Notes: generated by a model from the letters alone, not told the origin. A stretch of DNA of 13,034 nucleotides from Pyramidobacter sp. (GCA_017940445.1 JAGAYQ010000147.1:1-13034), one strand, 5' to 3'. Positions 1-6,807 are shown, counted from the first letter of the stretch. Program-made: numbers and translations.

Positions 1-94
1 AGGGATATTTCAACCGCGGCGCCGCGCAGCAGGCAGCAGCCAGCGCCAGGACGCACAGCACGGTCCAGAGGGCGGGAACTGATTTGTTCTTCAT
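1..94 (-). CDS. Exported protein, N-terminal fragment only (function unknown)
   Basis: Only the first 31 codons are in the window; the gene runs off the left edge. The ATG at 94-92 is preceded by a perfect AGGAGG at 103-108 (minus sense) at normal spacing. The peptide begins MKNKSVPALWTV and continues into a hydrophobic stretch rich in Leu, Ala and Val, ending in Ala-Ala-Cys-Cys-Ala-Ala-Pro. This is a classic signal peptide: positive N-region, hydrophobic core, small residues near the cleavage site. The cysteines could mark a lipoprotein, but the -3 position is Ala instead of the preferred Leu/Val/Ile, so ordinary signal peptidase I cleavage is equally likely. A consensus -10 box lies about 40 bases upstream of the start. 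The function cannot be told from so short a fragment; a periplasmic binding protein is only one possibility. Confidence 0.7.
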   Translation of the reverse strand, partial: MKNKSVPALWTVLCVLALAAACCAAPRLKYP

Positions 95-132
95 GAATGC
101 AGCCTCCTGAGTGATTCGTGATTCTTCCGCCA

Positions 133-138
133 ATTATA
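133..138 (-). promoter_or_regulatory. -10 box of the left-edge exported-protein gene
   Basis: Read on the minus strand this is a perfect TATAAT. It would place the transcription start near 126 and give a leader of about 32 bases containing the AGGAGG site before the ATG at 94. No convincing -35 hexamer is present at 17 bases; that position falls inside the left arm of the inverted repeat at 146-192, so activator dependence or operator overlap is possible (inference). Confidence 0.45.
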
Positions 139-145
139 CACGATA

Positions 146-192
146 GCGAGGCCGTTTTCCGGCACGGGCAGCAAACGGGAAAACGGTCTCGC
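146..192. repeat. 15-bp inverted repeat overlapping a -35 region
   Basis: The arm at 146-160 (GCGAGGCCGTTTTCC) is the reverse complement of 178-192 (GGAAAACGGTCTCGC) except for one position, which is a G-U wobble when transcribed rightwards. The loop is 17 bases. It is not followed by a T-run on either strand, so it is not a standard terminator. Its left arm covers the expected -35 position of the minus-strand promoter at 133-138, which would suit an operator. Both arms are visible directly; the role is inference. Confidence 0.55.
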
Positions 193-340
193 CCTTTGTG
201 TTCGTATTAACTGATCAATCAGCGCTCATCAACTTATACTCATGCGTGTCATTGATCGTTTCGCTCATATTATCATACTTCGCAGCAATAAAGAAATCGC
301 CTTCGTTCTCAAAAAATCATAAATGTTCTTAAATAATGAC

Positions 341-368
341 TTGCACAACGTTCATATTATGGTAAACT
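341..368 (+). promoter_or_regulatory. Candidate promoter of the alcohol dehydrogenase gene
   Basis: TTGCAC at 341-346 and TAAACT at 363-368 are separated by 16 bases, and TGG directly before the -10 forms an extended -10 element. Both hexamers are imperfect (3/6 and 4/6 matches to sigma-70 consensus), so this is a moderate candidate. It would give a leader of about 70 bases before the start codon at 446. Confidence 0.35.
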
Positions 369-445
369 ATTATTATCAAGGCTATGCTGGTTCAGCACGA
401 AGCGTCTCGACGCTGTCCTTGTACCATACGGAAGGAGGAAGAAAC

Positions 446-1513
446 ATGAAAGGATTTGCAATGCTCAAGATCGGTGAGGTAGGCTGGATCGAGAAGGAAC
501 GTCCCGTCTGCGGCCCGATGGACGCGATCTGCCGTCCGCTGGCGATCGCCATCTGCACGTCGGACGTGCACACGGTGTGGGAGGGCGCGGTCGGCGACCG
601 TCATAACATGATCCTCGGACACGAGGGCTGCGCCGAAGTGGTCGAAGTCGGCAGCATGGTGAAGGACTTCAAGCCCGGCGACAGGGTCCTCGTTCCCGCC
701 ATCACGCCCGACTGGAACTCGCTGGAAGCCCAGGGCGGCTATTCCATGCACTCCGGCGGGATGCTGGCCGGCTGGAAGTTCTCCAACTTCAAGGACGGGC
801 TGGACGCTGAGTTCTTCCACGTCAACGACGCCGACGGCAACCTGGCGCACATGCCCGAGGGCATGACGCTGGAAGACGCCTGCATGCTTTCCGACATGGT
901 GCCTACCGGCTTCCACGGCGTTGAGCTGGCCGACATCCAGTTCGGCGATACGGTGCTGGTGATCGGCATCGGTCCCGTCGGCCTGATGAGCGTGGCCGGC
1001 GCGCGCCTTCGCGGCGCTTCTCGGATCATCGCCGTCGGCACGCGTCCCAAGTGCGTGGAAGCGGCCAGGTTCTACGGCGCTGACGAGTTCATCAGCTACA
1101 AGAACGGCACGATCGAAGATCAGGTGCTGAAGATGACCGGCGGAGCCGGTGTCGACCGCGTCGTCGTCGCCGGCGGCGGCGTGCAGACTTTTGAATCCGC
1201 CGTCAAGGCCGTCAAGGCCGGCGGCAAGATCGGCAACGTGAACTATCTGGGCAGCGGCGACTACATCACCATCCCGCGCGTGGAATGGGGCGTTGGCATG
1301 GGGCACAAGCAGCTCGTCGGCGGTCTGATGCCCGGCGGCCGTCTGCGCATGGAAAAGCTGGGCGCGCTCGTCTCCTCCGGCAAGCTGGACGTGAGCAAGC
1401 TGACGACTCACGTGTTCCACGGCTGGGAACACATCCCCGAGGCGCTGCAGCTGATGAAGGACAAGCCCGCCGACCTGATCAAGCCCGTCGTGATCCTCGA
1501 CAATAATCCGTAA
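446..1513 (+). CDS. adh: NADP-dependent secondary alcohol dehydrogenase, zinc type
   Basis: The 355-residue product is a medium-chain, zinc-dependent dehydrogenase that interconverts secondary alcohols (such as 2-propanol) and ketones in the cytoplasm. It aligns from memory along its whole length with the Thermoanaerobacter brockii and Clostridium beijerinckii enzymes (about 352 residues), sharing the MKGFAML start and the C-terminal LIKPVVIL. The catalytic zinc ligands of that family, Cys37, His59 and Asp150, are present, with Glu60 and His42. The Rossmann glycines are in GIGPVG (174-179). Gly198, Arg200 and Tyr218, which select NADP over NAD in the T. brockii enzyme, are kept; Ser199 is Thr. 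The ATG at 446 follows GGAGGA at good spacing and matches the family N-terminus exactly, so the in-frame extension to 323 is rejected. A terminator follows directly, so the gene is probably monocistronic. A GTPase of a metal-delivery family lies downstream. Confidence 0.96.
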   Translation: MKGFAMLKIGEVGWIEKERPVCGPMDAICRPLAIAICTSDVHTVWEGAVGDRHNMILGHEGCAEVVEVGSMVKDFKPGDRVLVPAITPDWNSLEAQGGYSMHSGGMLAGWKFSNFKDGLDAEFFHVNDADGNLAHMPEGMTLEDACMLSDMVPTGFHGVELADIQFGDTVLVIGIGPVGLMSVAGARLRGASRIIAVGTRPKCVEAARFYGADEFISYKNGTIEDQVLKMTGGAGVDRVVVAGGGVQTFESAVKAVKAGGKIGNVNYLGSGDYITIPRVEWGVGMGHKQLVGGLMPGGRLRMEKLGALVSSGKLDVSKLTTHVFHGWEHIPEALQLMKDKPADLIKPVVILDNNP

Positions 1514-1527
1514 AAGACGACAGAAAC

Positions 1528-1554
1528 GAGGGCGGCCGCACAGGCCGCCTTCTT
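1528..1554 (+). terminator. Intrinsic terminator after adh
   Basis: The perfect 7-bp GC stem GGCGGCC (1531-1537) and GGCCGCC (1543-1549) encloses a 5-base loop and can extend outward through GAG/TTC pairs including a wobble. It is followed by the short T-rich tail TTCTT. It lies 15 bases after the adh stop codon. Confidence 0.7.
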
Positions 1555-1631
1555 AATGCCGTTCTTCGCTAACGAAACCAGCCCTAATTGCGGCGCGGGC
1601 GCGCGATGAGCATTTTCGTCGCGCCAGAGCA

Positions 1632-1644
1632 TGATGACTCATCA
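1632..1644. repeat. Short palindrome upstream of the G3E GTPase gene
   Basis: TGATGA-C-TCATCA is a perfect 6-1-6 palindrome ending four bases before the GGGAG ribosome site of the GTPase gene. It could be a small operator, but 13-base palindromes of this kind also arise by chance. Confidence 0.3.
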
Positions 1645-1659
1645 AACTGGGAGCAGACG

Positions 1660-2652
1660 ATGAAAATACTGATCATTTCCGGTTTTCTCGGCGCGGGGAA
1701 GACGACGTTCATCAAGGAACTGATCCGCCGCACCGGGATCCAGCCGGTCATCCTTGAAAATGAATACGGTGAAAACAGCATCGACGCGATCGATCTGAAG
1801 CAGTCCCAGCCGGACAGCCGCGATCTGAAGATCCTGGAGTTCATGGAAGGCTGCGTCTGCTGCACCATGAAAGACAGCTTCGTCAATTCCGTGCTGACGG
1901 TCTTCACCGCGCTGGCTCCGGAATACCTGATCGTGGAGCCCACCGGCGTCGGCAAACTCAGCAATATCATGAACAATCTGGCTCCGATCCTGCACGGCAG
2001 CATCACCATGCTGCGCCCGGTCGTGGTGCTGTCGCCGCAGAATTACCGGCAGAACCTGGCCGAATGGCCGGAGCTGTACGGCGATCAGGTGCGGTCCGCG
2101 CAAACCGTCGTCTTTTCCAAAGGCGAACACGCGCCCGCCGAACTGCTGGAAGACGCGGCAGCCCACGTTCGCAAGCTCAATCCGGGAGCGCAGATCGTAC
2201 AGGAGCACTACTCCACTCAGGATGACAGCTGGTGGAGATCGCTCCTCTGCCTGCCTGCCGAAGATCGCGCCGCCGCCGGCGAGAGCGGAGGCGGGCGCGC
2301 CCTGTCGCAGATCAGCCTCACCCGCGCCCGGCTGACCTGCCCCGCCGAGCTGATCCAATTACTGGAAGACTGCCTGCGCGGAGGATTCGGCCGCGTCGTC
2401 CGCGCCAAGGGGACCATCCCTGCGGGGAACGAAATGCTCCGCTTCGACCTTGCCGATGGCCTCTACGCCGTCACCGGCACAGAAGTGACGCAATGCCAGT
2501 GCGTCTTCATCGGCGAACAGCTGAACACGTCAAAACTGTGCCGCCGCCTGGGAACGACGCTTTTCAAAGAAGGCTGCCGCCCCCCGACCGCCCGCGCCCG
2601 CCAAAGACGCCCGCTGCGGAAAATCGCGAAGCGGCAACACGATCAGCGCTAA
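1660..2652 (+). CDS. G3E-family GTPase (COG0523/CobW-like), putative metallochaperone
   Basis: The 330-residue product belongs to the G3E P-loop GTPases related to CobW, YeiR and ZNG1, which use GTP hydrolysis to deliver metals (zinc, cobalt or others) to client enzymes. Walker A is GFLGAGKTT (residues 8-16). The family metal-binding signature GCVCC follows at 64-68 (Cys65, Cys67, Cys68), then EPTG at 93-96. The C-terminal part resembles the CobW C domain (GRVVRAKG...) and ends in a basic tail. The usual NKxD guanine-specificity motif appears as Ser153-Lys154-Gly155-Glu156 in VVFSKGE, a departure seen directly. There is no histidine-rich linker. The start at 1660 has GGGAG seven bases upstream and places Walker A at the expected distance; ATG 1606 and TTG 1588 are in frame but lack ribosome sites. 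The upstream neighbour is a zinc dehydrogenase, so a client relationship is possible but unproven. The metal cannot be read from sequence. Confidence 0.85.
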   Translation: MKILIISGFLGAGKTTFIKELIRRTGIQPVILENEYGENSIDAIDLKQSQPDSRDLKILEFMEGCVCCTMKDSFVNSVLTVFTALAPEYLIVEPTGVGKLSNIMNNLAPILHGSITMLRPVVVLSPQNYRQNLAEWPELYGDQVRSAQTVVFSKGEHAPAELLEDAAAHVRKLNPGAQIVQEHYSTQDDSWWRSLLCLPAEDRAAAGESGGGRALSQISLTRARLTCPAELIQLLEDCLRGGFGRVVRAKGTIPAGNEMLRFDLADGLYAVTGTEVTQCQCVFIGEQLNTSKLCRRLGTTLFKEGCRPPTARARQRRPLRKIAKRQHDQR

Positions 2653-2659
2653 TAGACAG

Positions 2660-2702
2660 AAAGAGCGAGATGCCTCACAAGGACATCTCGCTCTTTGTTT
2701 TT
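2660..2702 (+). terminator. Strong intrinsic terminator, probably bidirectional
   Basis: A perfect 13-bp stem (2660-2672 with 2684-2696, core GAGCGAGATG/CATCTCGCTC) with an 11-base loop is followed by TTTGTTTTT. It sits between the convergent GTPase and putP genes, and the A-rich left flank could support termination of leftward transcription as well. Confidence 0.88.
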
Positions 2703-2733
2703 GAATACGATCCTCCGAAAAAAGGACCGCAGC

Positions 2734-4275
2734 TCAATCCCCTCGCGCCATTTTCGCCGCGGCGTCAAACTCTGCGATGACCGTTTGATCTGGGGCTTTT
2801 GTCAGCAGGCTCACAAGGACCGTCATGACGATGCCGACAATAAAGGCGGGCAGCAGCTCGTAGACGCCGAACACGCCGCCAAGCGGCTTGAGCAGGAACT
2901 TCCAGACGAAGATCGACACACCGCCGGCGACCATGCCGGCAAGCGCGCCGGCCATCGTGGTGCGCTTCCAGAACAGGGAGCAGATCACGATCGGTCCGAA
3001 GCCAGCGCCGAAGCCTGCCCACGCGAAGGCGACGATCCCAAAGACCGAACTGTCGGGGTTACGCGCAATGACAAAGCCGAGCACGGCGATCACAATGACC
3101 GTGAAACGAGCCGCAAGCATCCCCGCCCGCTCCGACAGTTTAATGCCCAGAGCTTCCTGCAAAATGTTCTGCGACACGCTCGACGAAGCAGCCAGCAACT
3201 GCGAGTCGGCCGTGGACATGGTGCTCGCCAGGATGCCGGAAAGGATCAGCCCTGCCATCAGCGACGCCAGCAGACCATGCTGCGACAAAAGATCAGCGAT
3301 GCGGACGATGATCGTCTCCGTCCGCGAGCCGGAAAGCGTCTCGAGCGCGCCAACACCGGAGAGCGCCCTGCCGACGATGCCGATCAGGACGGCGACCGCC
3401 ATGGCGACGACCACCCAGACCGAAGCCACGCGGCGCGAAATCTTCAGCTTGGAATCATCCTCGATAGCCATAAAGCGCAGCAGGATATGCGGCATTCCGA
3501 AATAGCCCAGCCCCCAGGCCAGCGTCGAGACGATCGTCAGGAAACCGTAAGGCGTCGCCGCGCCCGTCGCTTCGGAAAAACTTTCGCTCCAGGACAGGAA
3601 GCCAGGCAGCGACTGCGCGTTTTTTATAACCGCATCCATGCCTCCGGCCGAATTCGTCGCGAAAACAAGCGCGACGAGGATCGCAATCGTCATCACGATG
3701 CTCTGGATAAAGTCCGTGATCGAAGCGGCGAGGAAACCGCCGGAAGCCGTATAGCCGACGATCACGAAGGCCGAAACCATCATCGACGACAGGTAGTCCC
3801 AGCCGAACAGCGACGAGAACAGCTTGCCGCAGGCCGCAAAGCCTGACGCCGTATAGGGAATGAAAAACACGATGATGATCACCGCAGCGATTGCCGACAG
3901 CACGTTCTTTTCGTCATGAAACCGCCGTGAGAAGAACTGCGGCAGCGTGATCGACTTTGTGAGCTGCGTGTAGCAGCGCAGACGACGCGCCGTCAGCAGC
4001 CAGTTCAAATACGTGCCGGCTGCCAGCCCGACGACCGTCCAGCCTACGTCGGCCACGCCGGAAAGGTAGGCCAGCCCCGGCAGGCCCATCAGCAGGTAGC
4101 TCGACATATCGGAAGCCTCGGCGCTCATGGCGGTGACGAGAGGCCCCAGCTTACGTCCGCCCAGATAAAAATCGGCCGTCGACGCATTCTTGCGGGCGTA
4201 GTAGAACCCGATCCACAACATACCAAGCAAGTAAGCGCAAATCACAAATAAAATACTGATAAACGTGGCGTTCAC
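2734..4275 (-). CDS. putP: Sodium/solute symporter, PutP type (probable Na+/proline)
   Basis: The 513-residue inner-membrane protein belongs to the sodium:solute symporter family and is close in length to E. coli PutP (502). It is hydrophobic throughout, in keeping with the family's 13 membrane segments. TM2 carries the PutP signature AEASDMSSYLLMGLPG with Asp56, equivalent to the Na+-binding Asp55 of PutP. Ser353-Thr354 in STMSTADSQ correspond to Ser340/Thr341, the second part of the sodium site. Arg41 in GGRKLGP matches conserved Arg40. Proline is therefore the likely substrate, although pantothenate or other solutes are handled by relatives. The GTG at 4275 is chosen because AAGGAGGGG lies six bases upstream; the frame is open further to 4332, but that would place the ribosome site inside the gene. 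A TAAAAT box lies upstream. It is transcribed alone and ends at the shared terminator at 2660-2702. Confidence 0.93.
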   Translation of the reverse strand: MNATFISILFVICAYLLGMLWIGFYYARKNASTADFYLGGRKLGPLVTAMSAEASDMSSYLLMGLPGLAYLSGVADVGWTVVGLAAGTYLNWLLTARRLRCYTQLTKSITLPQFFSRRFHDEKNVLSAIAAVIIIVFFIPYTASGFAACGKLFSSLFGWDYLSSMMVSAFVIVGYTASGGFLAASITDFIQSIVMTIAILVALVFATNSAGGMDAVIKNAQSLPGFLSWSESFSEATGAATPYGFLTIVSTLAWGLGYFGMPHILLRFMAIEDDSKLKISRRVASVWVVVAMAVAVLIGIVGRALSGVGALETLSGSRTETIIVRIADLLSQHGLLASLMAGLILSGILASTMSTADSQLLAASSSVSQNILQEALGIKLSERAGMLAARFTVIVIAVLGFVIARNPDSSVFGIVAFAWAGFGAGFGPIVICSLFWKRTTMAGALAGMVAGGVSIFVWKFLLKPLGGVFGVYELLPAFIVGIVMTVLVSLLTKAPDQTVIAEFDAAAKMARGD

Positions 4276-4291
4276 AACGTTCCCCTCCTTG

Positions 4292-4318
4292 ATCTTTAAA
4301 AAGATACTGGTTATTTTA
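4292..4318 (-). promoter_or_regulatory. putP promoter -10 and adjoining palindrome
   Basis: On the minus strand TAAAAT (4313-4318, 5/6 match) lies about 38 bases before the GTG start. A TTAACG 19 bases further upstream is a weak -35. Between the -10 and the ribosome site lies ATCTTT-AA-AAAGAT (4292-4305), a perfect 6-bp dyad at the expected transcription start, a plausible repressor site. The motifs are seen; their use is inferred. Confidence 0.4.
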
Positions 4319-4353
4319 CCACAAAAAGACATCAGTACGTTAAAGCAGTTTCA

Positions 4354-4389
4354 TAAAAAAATATAAAGGCGAACGCGCAGTTCGCCTTT
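4354..4389 (-). terminator. Intrinsic terminator of the azlCD operon
   Basis: On the minus strand a perfect 10-bp stem AAAGGCGAAC/GTTCGCCTTT (4380-4389 with 4365-4374) with a 5-base loop is followed by ATATTTTTTT. It lies about 80 bases after azlD and upstream of the putP promoter, insulating the two units. Confidence 0.88.
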
Positions 4390-4390
4390 C

Positions 4391-4419
4391 GTTTCGCGAT
4401 CATTTTTTAATCGCGAAAC
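4391..4419. repeat. Second inverted repeat beside the azlCD terminator
   Basis: GTTTCGCGAT (4391-4400) and ATCGCGAAAC (4410-4419) form a perfect 10-bp dyad with a 9-base AT-rich loop. One base separates it from the terminator stem, so azlCD transcripts would end in two tandem hairpins. It has no T-run of its own. Confidence 0.6.
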
Positions 4420-4470
4420 AGAATCACAGCACAGCGCCGCAGGCACAAAGGTGATTGCGGCTCTCTCTTC

Positions 4471-4782
4471 TTATTGAAGAGCATACACCAAAAAATCGGC
4501 GCCGATCGCCGCCAGGACACACACCATCACCGGACATTTTTTCCAGGCCAGGACGGCCGCCACTCCCCCGCCGATCAGCCCGATCTCGGGCCGGGCGGCG
4601 TCTGCCGAAAGCACGCCGGGAAAGATCAGCGCCGCCATAGCCGTATAGGGGATCAGCCTAAGGAATTTTTCGACCTTCCTGCTGAAATGCATCTTCTCGA
4701 TCAAGACAGCCGGAAGCGCACGGGGAATGTACGTCACAGCAGCCATTCCCAGGATCAGGAGCGTTATATTGACTTTATTCAT
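4471..4782 (-). CDS. azlD: Branched-chain amino acid exporter small subunit AzlD
   Basis: The 103-residue, very hydrophobic protein has the length and pattern of AzlD, the small membrane partner of AzlC. The features visible are an N-terminal hydrophobic segment (KVNITLLILGMAAVTYIPR), the conserved RALPAVL region, a central YTAMAALIFPGVL segment and a C-terminal hydrophobic segment. AzlCD-type pairs export branched-chain amino acids or their analogues across the inner membrane. The ATG at 4782 overlaps the end of azlC by eight bases (GATGAATAA), with GGGGG about eight bases before it, indicating translational coupling. In-frame TTG 4809 and ATG 4797 lie deeper inside azlC and lack ribosome sites. 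Substrate specificity is inferred from the family only. Confidence 0.88.
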   Translation of the reverse strand: MNKVNITLLILGMAAVTYIPRALPAVLIEKMHFSRKVEKFLRLIPYTAMAALIFPGVLSADAARPEIGLIGGGVAAVLAWKKCPVMVCVLAAIGADFLVYALQ

Positions 4783-5485
4783 CGCCCGTGCCCCCATCAA
4801 GATCGACAAAGAAAACGCCCGCTGCCGCGCAGACCAGGGTCGAAACGATCAGCGCCCAGCTTGAAGCCATCACCCGGGAAAGCGCCAGATTCACAAGCGC
4901 CGTGATGATCACGAGAACGCCAAGACGCAAATTTCCTTTCAGCCCCGGAATGAGGATCGCGATAAACATCGCGTACAGCGCAATACCCAGACTCGCCGAC
5001 AAAATCGGCGGAAGCAGGCCGGACGCCAGCGCGCCGATCGCTGAACCGGCGATCCACGACGCATACGTCACCGTGATCAGGCCGAGGAAATACATCACCG
5101 TGCAGTTTTCCTCTTTGCCCGTGGTAAAAATCGCGAACGACTCGTCCGTCACGCCGAAGGCCGCCAGCAGCATGACAGGAACGCGGTCCTTCTTCATCCT
5201 GTTGACAACGCACGTACTCATGATCAGATGCCGCAGATTCAAAATGAACGTCGCCAGGATCATCGCAACGGCTCCGGCTCCCTGGACATACATCCCCACC
5301 GCCATCATCTGACTGGCTCCGGCAAAGACAGCCGCAGACATGAAGATCGTCTCGAACACGGAAAACCCCGCCTGCTGCGCCATGATCGCGTAGGCGATCC
5401 CCACCGGCACGAAGCCGAGGATGACGGGCACACCGGCTTTCAGTCCCGCTGCATACTGCTGCATTTTTGACGTTGTTTCACTCAT
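4775..5485 (-). CDS. azlC: Branched-chain amino acid exporter large subunit AzlC
   Basis: The 236-residue inner-membrane protein carries the AzlC family signatures: LGFVPVGIAYA in the first hydrophobic region, FAGASQ (54-59), NLRHL (83-87) and TDESFAIF (113-120). With AzlD it forms an exporter for branched-chain amino acids and analogues such as azaleucine. The ATG at 5485 has GGAGGT eight bases upstream; an in-frame start at 5509 would put that site inside the gene. It overlaps azlD and both end at the terminator at 4354-4389. Export of surplus leucine, isoleucine or valine would suit an amino-acid-fermenting anaerobe that also has a PutP-type importer next door, but that link is inference. 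No convincing promoter is visible in the 70 bases between it and the upstream ATPase gene. Confidence 0.92.
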   Translation of the reverse strand: MSETTSKMQQYAAGLKAGVPVILGFVPVGIAYAIMAQQAGFSVFETIFMSAAVFAGASQMMAVGMYVQGAGAVAMILATFILNLRHLIMSTCVVNRMKKDRVPVMLLAAFGVTDESFAIFTTGKEENCTVMYFLGLITVTYASWIAGSAIGALASGLLPPILSASLGIALYAMFIAILIPGLKGNLRLGVLVIITALVNLALSRVMASSWALIVSTLVCAAAGVFFVDLDGGTGDE

Positions 5486-5555
5486 AGAGTTCAACCTCCG
5501 ACCATGCATTTATCAGTGAAATCTTTCGTGTTCTTTCGTCGCGCCCCCGCCGCGC

Positions 5556-6674
5556 TCACTTCTCCCCCATCAGCCACTCGGCTGCGTCGATCACTTTTAT
5601 TCCCTCGTGCTGATACGGCGGCTGGTACGTGCGGGCGATCACGGTCTTCGGGTAGGCGTCTTTGATCGACAGCAGCGGCGCGACTTCTCGCGCAAACGTT
5701 TTCGGGTCCGTCACGTCCCAGGCGACCTGGATATATTCTTTTTCACCGCGGGCAATGCTCACGAAATCGACTTCCTTGCCGTAAAGCGAGCCGGCATATA
5801 CTTCGCGCCCGCGGCGCAGGAGCTCGATGGCGACGATGTTTTCCAGGACGTGGCCGTAATCCATGTTCTTCGTGCCGAGGCGGGCGTATTTGAAGCTGTG
5901 GTCGCAGAGGTAATATTTGTCTTCGGATCGCAGATACCGTTTGCCGCGGATGTCGTACTTGCGCACACGGTAGAACGCGAACGCCTTGCATAAATAGTCG
6001 ATGTACTTTGCGACTGTTTTGTGATCGACGTTTGTCCCCGCGGAATTCAGCGTTTTGGCGATCGAGTTCGCCGTCACCGGGCTGCCAACGGCGTCCATGA
6101 GGAAGTCGATCAGCCGATTCAGCAGCGGTTCGTTGCGGATTTTGTACTTGTTCACGATGTCGCGCACGATCAGGGCATCCAGCACTTCCTGACCGATATA
6201 GCGAGCCTTCTGCGCCTCGGTGCGGAACAGATACGAACCGGCCATGCCGCCGTCGGTCATATACTGCGTCAGCGCCGCATTGGGATTCTGCGGCTGAAAA
6301 TAATCACAGTATTCGCGAAACGAAAACGGGAACACGTGCGTCTCGAACGTGCGGCCCACGAACAGTGTTGCCAGGTCGCTGCTTTGCAGGAACGCGTTGG
6401 AACCGGTGACGTAAATGTCGTACTTTTCCCGGGCGTGCAGGCTGTTCACAGCCTTTTCAAACGACGGGCACATCTGGATCTCGTCGATCATCACGTAGTT
6501 GTTCATGCCGGGCTCGTACCGTTCTTCGATGTAGCGTTCCAGCGAGTGATACTCAAGGAGCGCTTCGTGATCGGTCAGGTTGAAATTGACGTGGATCACG
6601 TTGGCACGATCGTCATCGGCCTGTACGCTCGCGATGAACGACTCCAGCAGTTTCGACTTGCCGCTTCTGCGCAC
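5556..6674 (-). CDS. DUF4143-family ATPase (COG1373), N-terminus probably frameshifted
   Basis: This is a P-loop ATPase of the COG1373 type: an AAA-like domain followed by DUF4143 with a nuclease-like fold. Such proteins are common in gut and oral anaerobes and their function is poorly known. The open frame begins inside Walker A (RRSGKS). Walker B is VMIDEIQ (residues 61-67), then the family motif VTGSNAFLQSSDLA and FPFSFREY. The C-terminal part has VLENIVAIELLRRG, GKEVDFV and YIQVAW, the acidic and glutamine residues typical of DUF4143. The expected N-terminus is encoded just upstream in the same frame but has no start codon (see 6675-6765). The residue that should be the first Walker A glycine is Asp. 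Both changes suggest a recently inactivated gene, though translation from the GTG at 6674 or a sequencing error remains possible. Confidence 0.8.
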   Translation of the reverse strand: MRRSGKSKLLESFIASVQADDDRANVIHVNFNLTDHEALLEYHSLERYIEERYEPGMNNYVMIDEIQMCPSFEKAVNSLHAREKYDIYVTGSNAFLQSSDLATLFVGRTFETHVFPFSFREYCDYFQPQNPNAALTQYMTDGGMAGSYLFRTEAQKARYIGQEVLDALIVRDIVNKYKIRNEPLLNRLIDFLMDAVGSPVTANSIAKTLNSAGTNVDHKTVAKYIDYLCKAFAFYRVRKYDIRGKRYLRSEDKYYLCDHSFKYARLGTKNMDYGHVLENIVAIELLRRGREVYAGSLYGKEVDFVSIARGEKEYIQVAWDVTDPKTFAREVAPLLSIKDAYPKTVIARTYQPPYQHEGIKVIDAAEWLMGEK

Positions 6675-6765
6675 GTCCGTGATGACTTTGATGTCGGGCG
6701 TGCCGGCTACACTTTTCAGCTCGTCAAGGTAAGCGGTTCTCTCGATCAGTTTTACCGTTTTTCAC
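6675..6765 (-). other. Out-of-frame N-terminal codons of the DUF4143 ATPase
   Basis: Read on the minus strand in the frame of the ATPase, these bases encode KLIERTAYLDELKS followed by the IKVIT strand before Walker A, exactly the N-terminus expected of the family. The only ATG in this frame (6767-6765) is followed at once by TGA. The GTG at 6765-6763 is out of frame by one base. Removing one A from the run of five (T5 at 6758-6762 on the plus strand) would give M-K-T-V-K-L-I-E-R in frame, restoring a protein of about 402 residues, a normal family length. Confidence 0.7.
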
Positions 6766-6790
6766 ATCGCTGACAGTATTAGATGGGTGT

Positions 6791-6796
6791 ATTATA
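6791..6796 (-). promoter_or_regulatory. -10 box of the DUF4143 ATPase gene
   Basis: A perfect TATAAT on the minus strand lies 25 bases before the GTG at 6765. The -35 region is weak (TTGGGG at 19-base spacing). No good Shine-Dalgarno site follows, unlike most genes in the window. An inverted repeat (6808-6838) lies just upstream. Confidence 0.5.
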
Positions 6797-6807
6797 GCTT
6801 TTCTAAT

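Larger units (their letters stand above)
95..445. other. AT-rich intergenic region between divergent genes
   Basis: This 351-base gap separates the leftward exported-protein gene from the rightward alcohol dehydrogenase gene. It is visibly richer in A+T than the flanking genes. It holds a minus-strand -10 box (133-138), a long inverted repeat (146-192), a plus-strand promoter candidate (341-368) and a short hairpin in the adh leader (AGCGT at 401-405, loop CTCG, ACGCT at 410-414). The adh reading frame stays open upstream to 323, but no Shine-Dalgarno site supports that earlier start. I see no RNA gene or further coding sequence here. Confidence 0.6.

Noticed and set aside
323..445. N-terminal extension of the alcohol dehydrogenase
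   Set aside because: The added residues match nothing in the family, overlap the promoter region and lack a ribosome site. The ATG at 446 matches the family start exactly.
392..1432. Long minus-strand open frame across the alcohol dehydrogenase gene
   Set aside because: It is the antisense shadow of a well-matched enzyme. The product is rich in His, Ala, Asp and Val with no recognisable motif, and there is no ribosome site.
2695..3846. 383-codon plus-strand open frame opposite putP
   Set aside because: Its composition (Arg, Asp, His, Gln, Lys) is the typical antisense of a GC-rich membrane protein gene. The PutP sodium-site motifs on the other strand are decisive.
6021..6773. 250-codon plus-strand open frame opposite the DUF4143 ATPase
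   Set aside because: Antisense shadow. The minus-strand frame carries Walker B and DUF4143 motifs.
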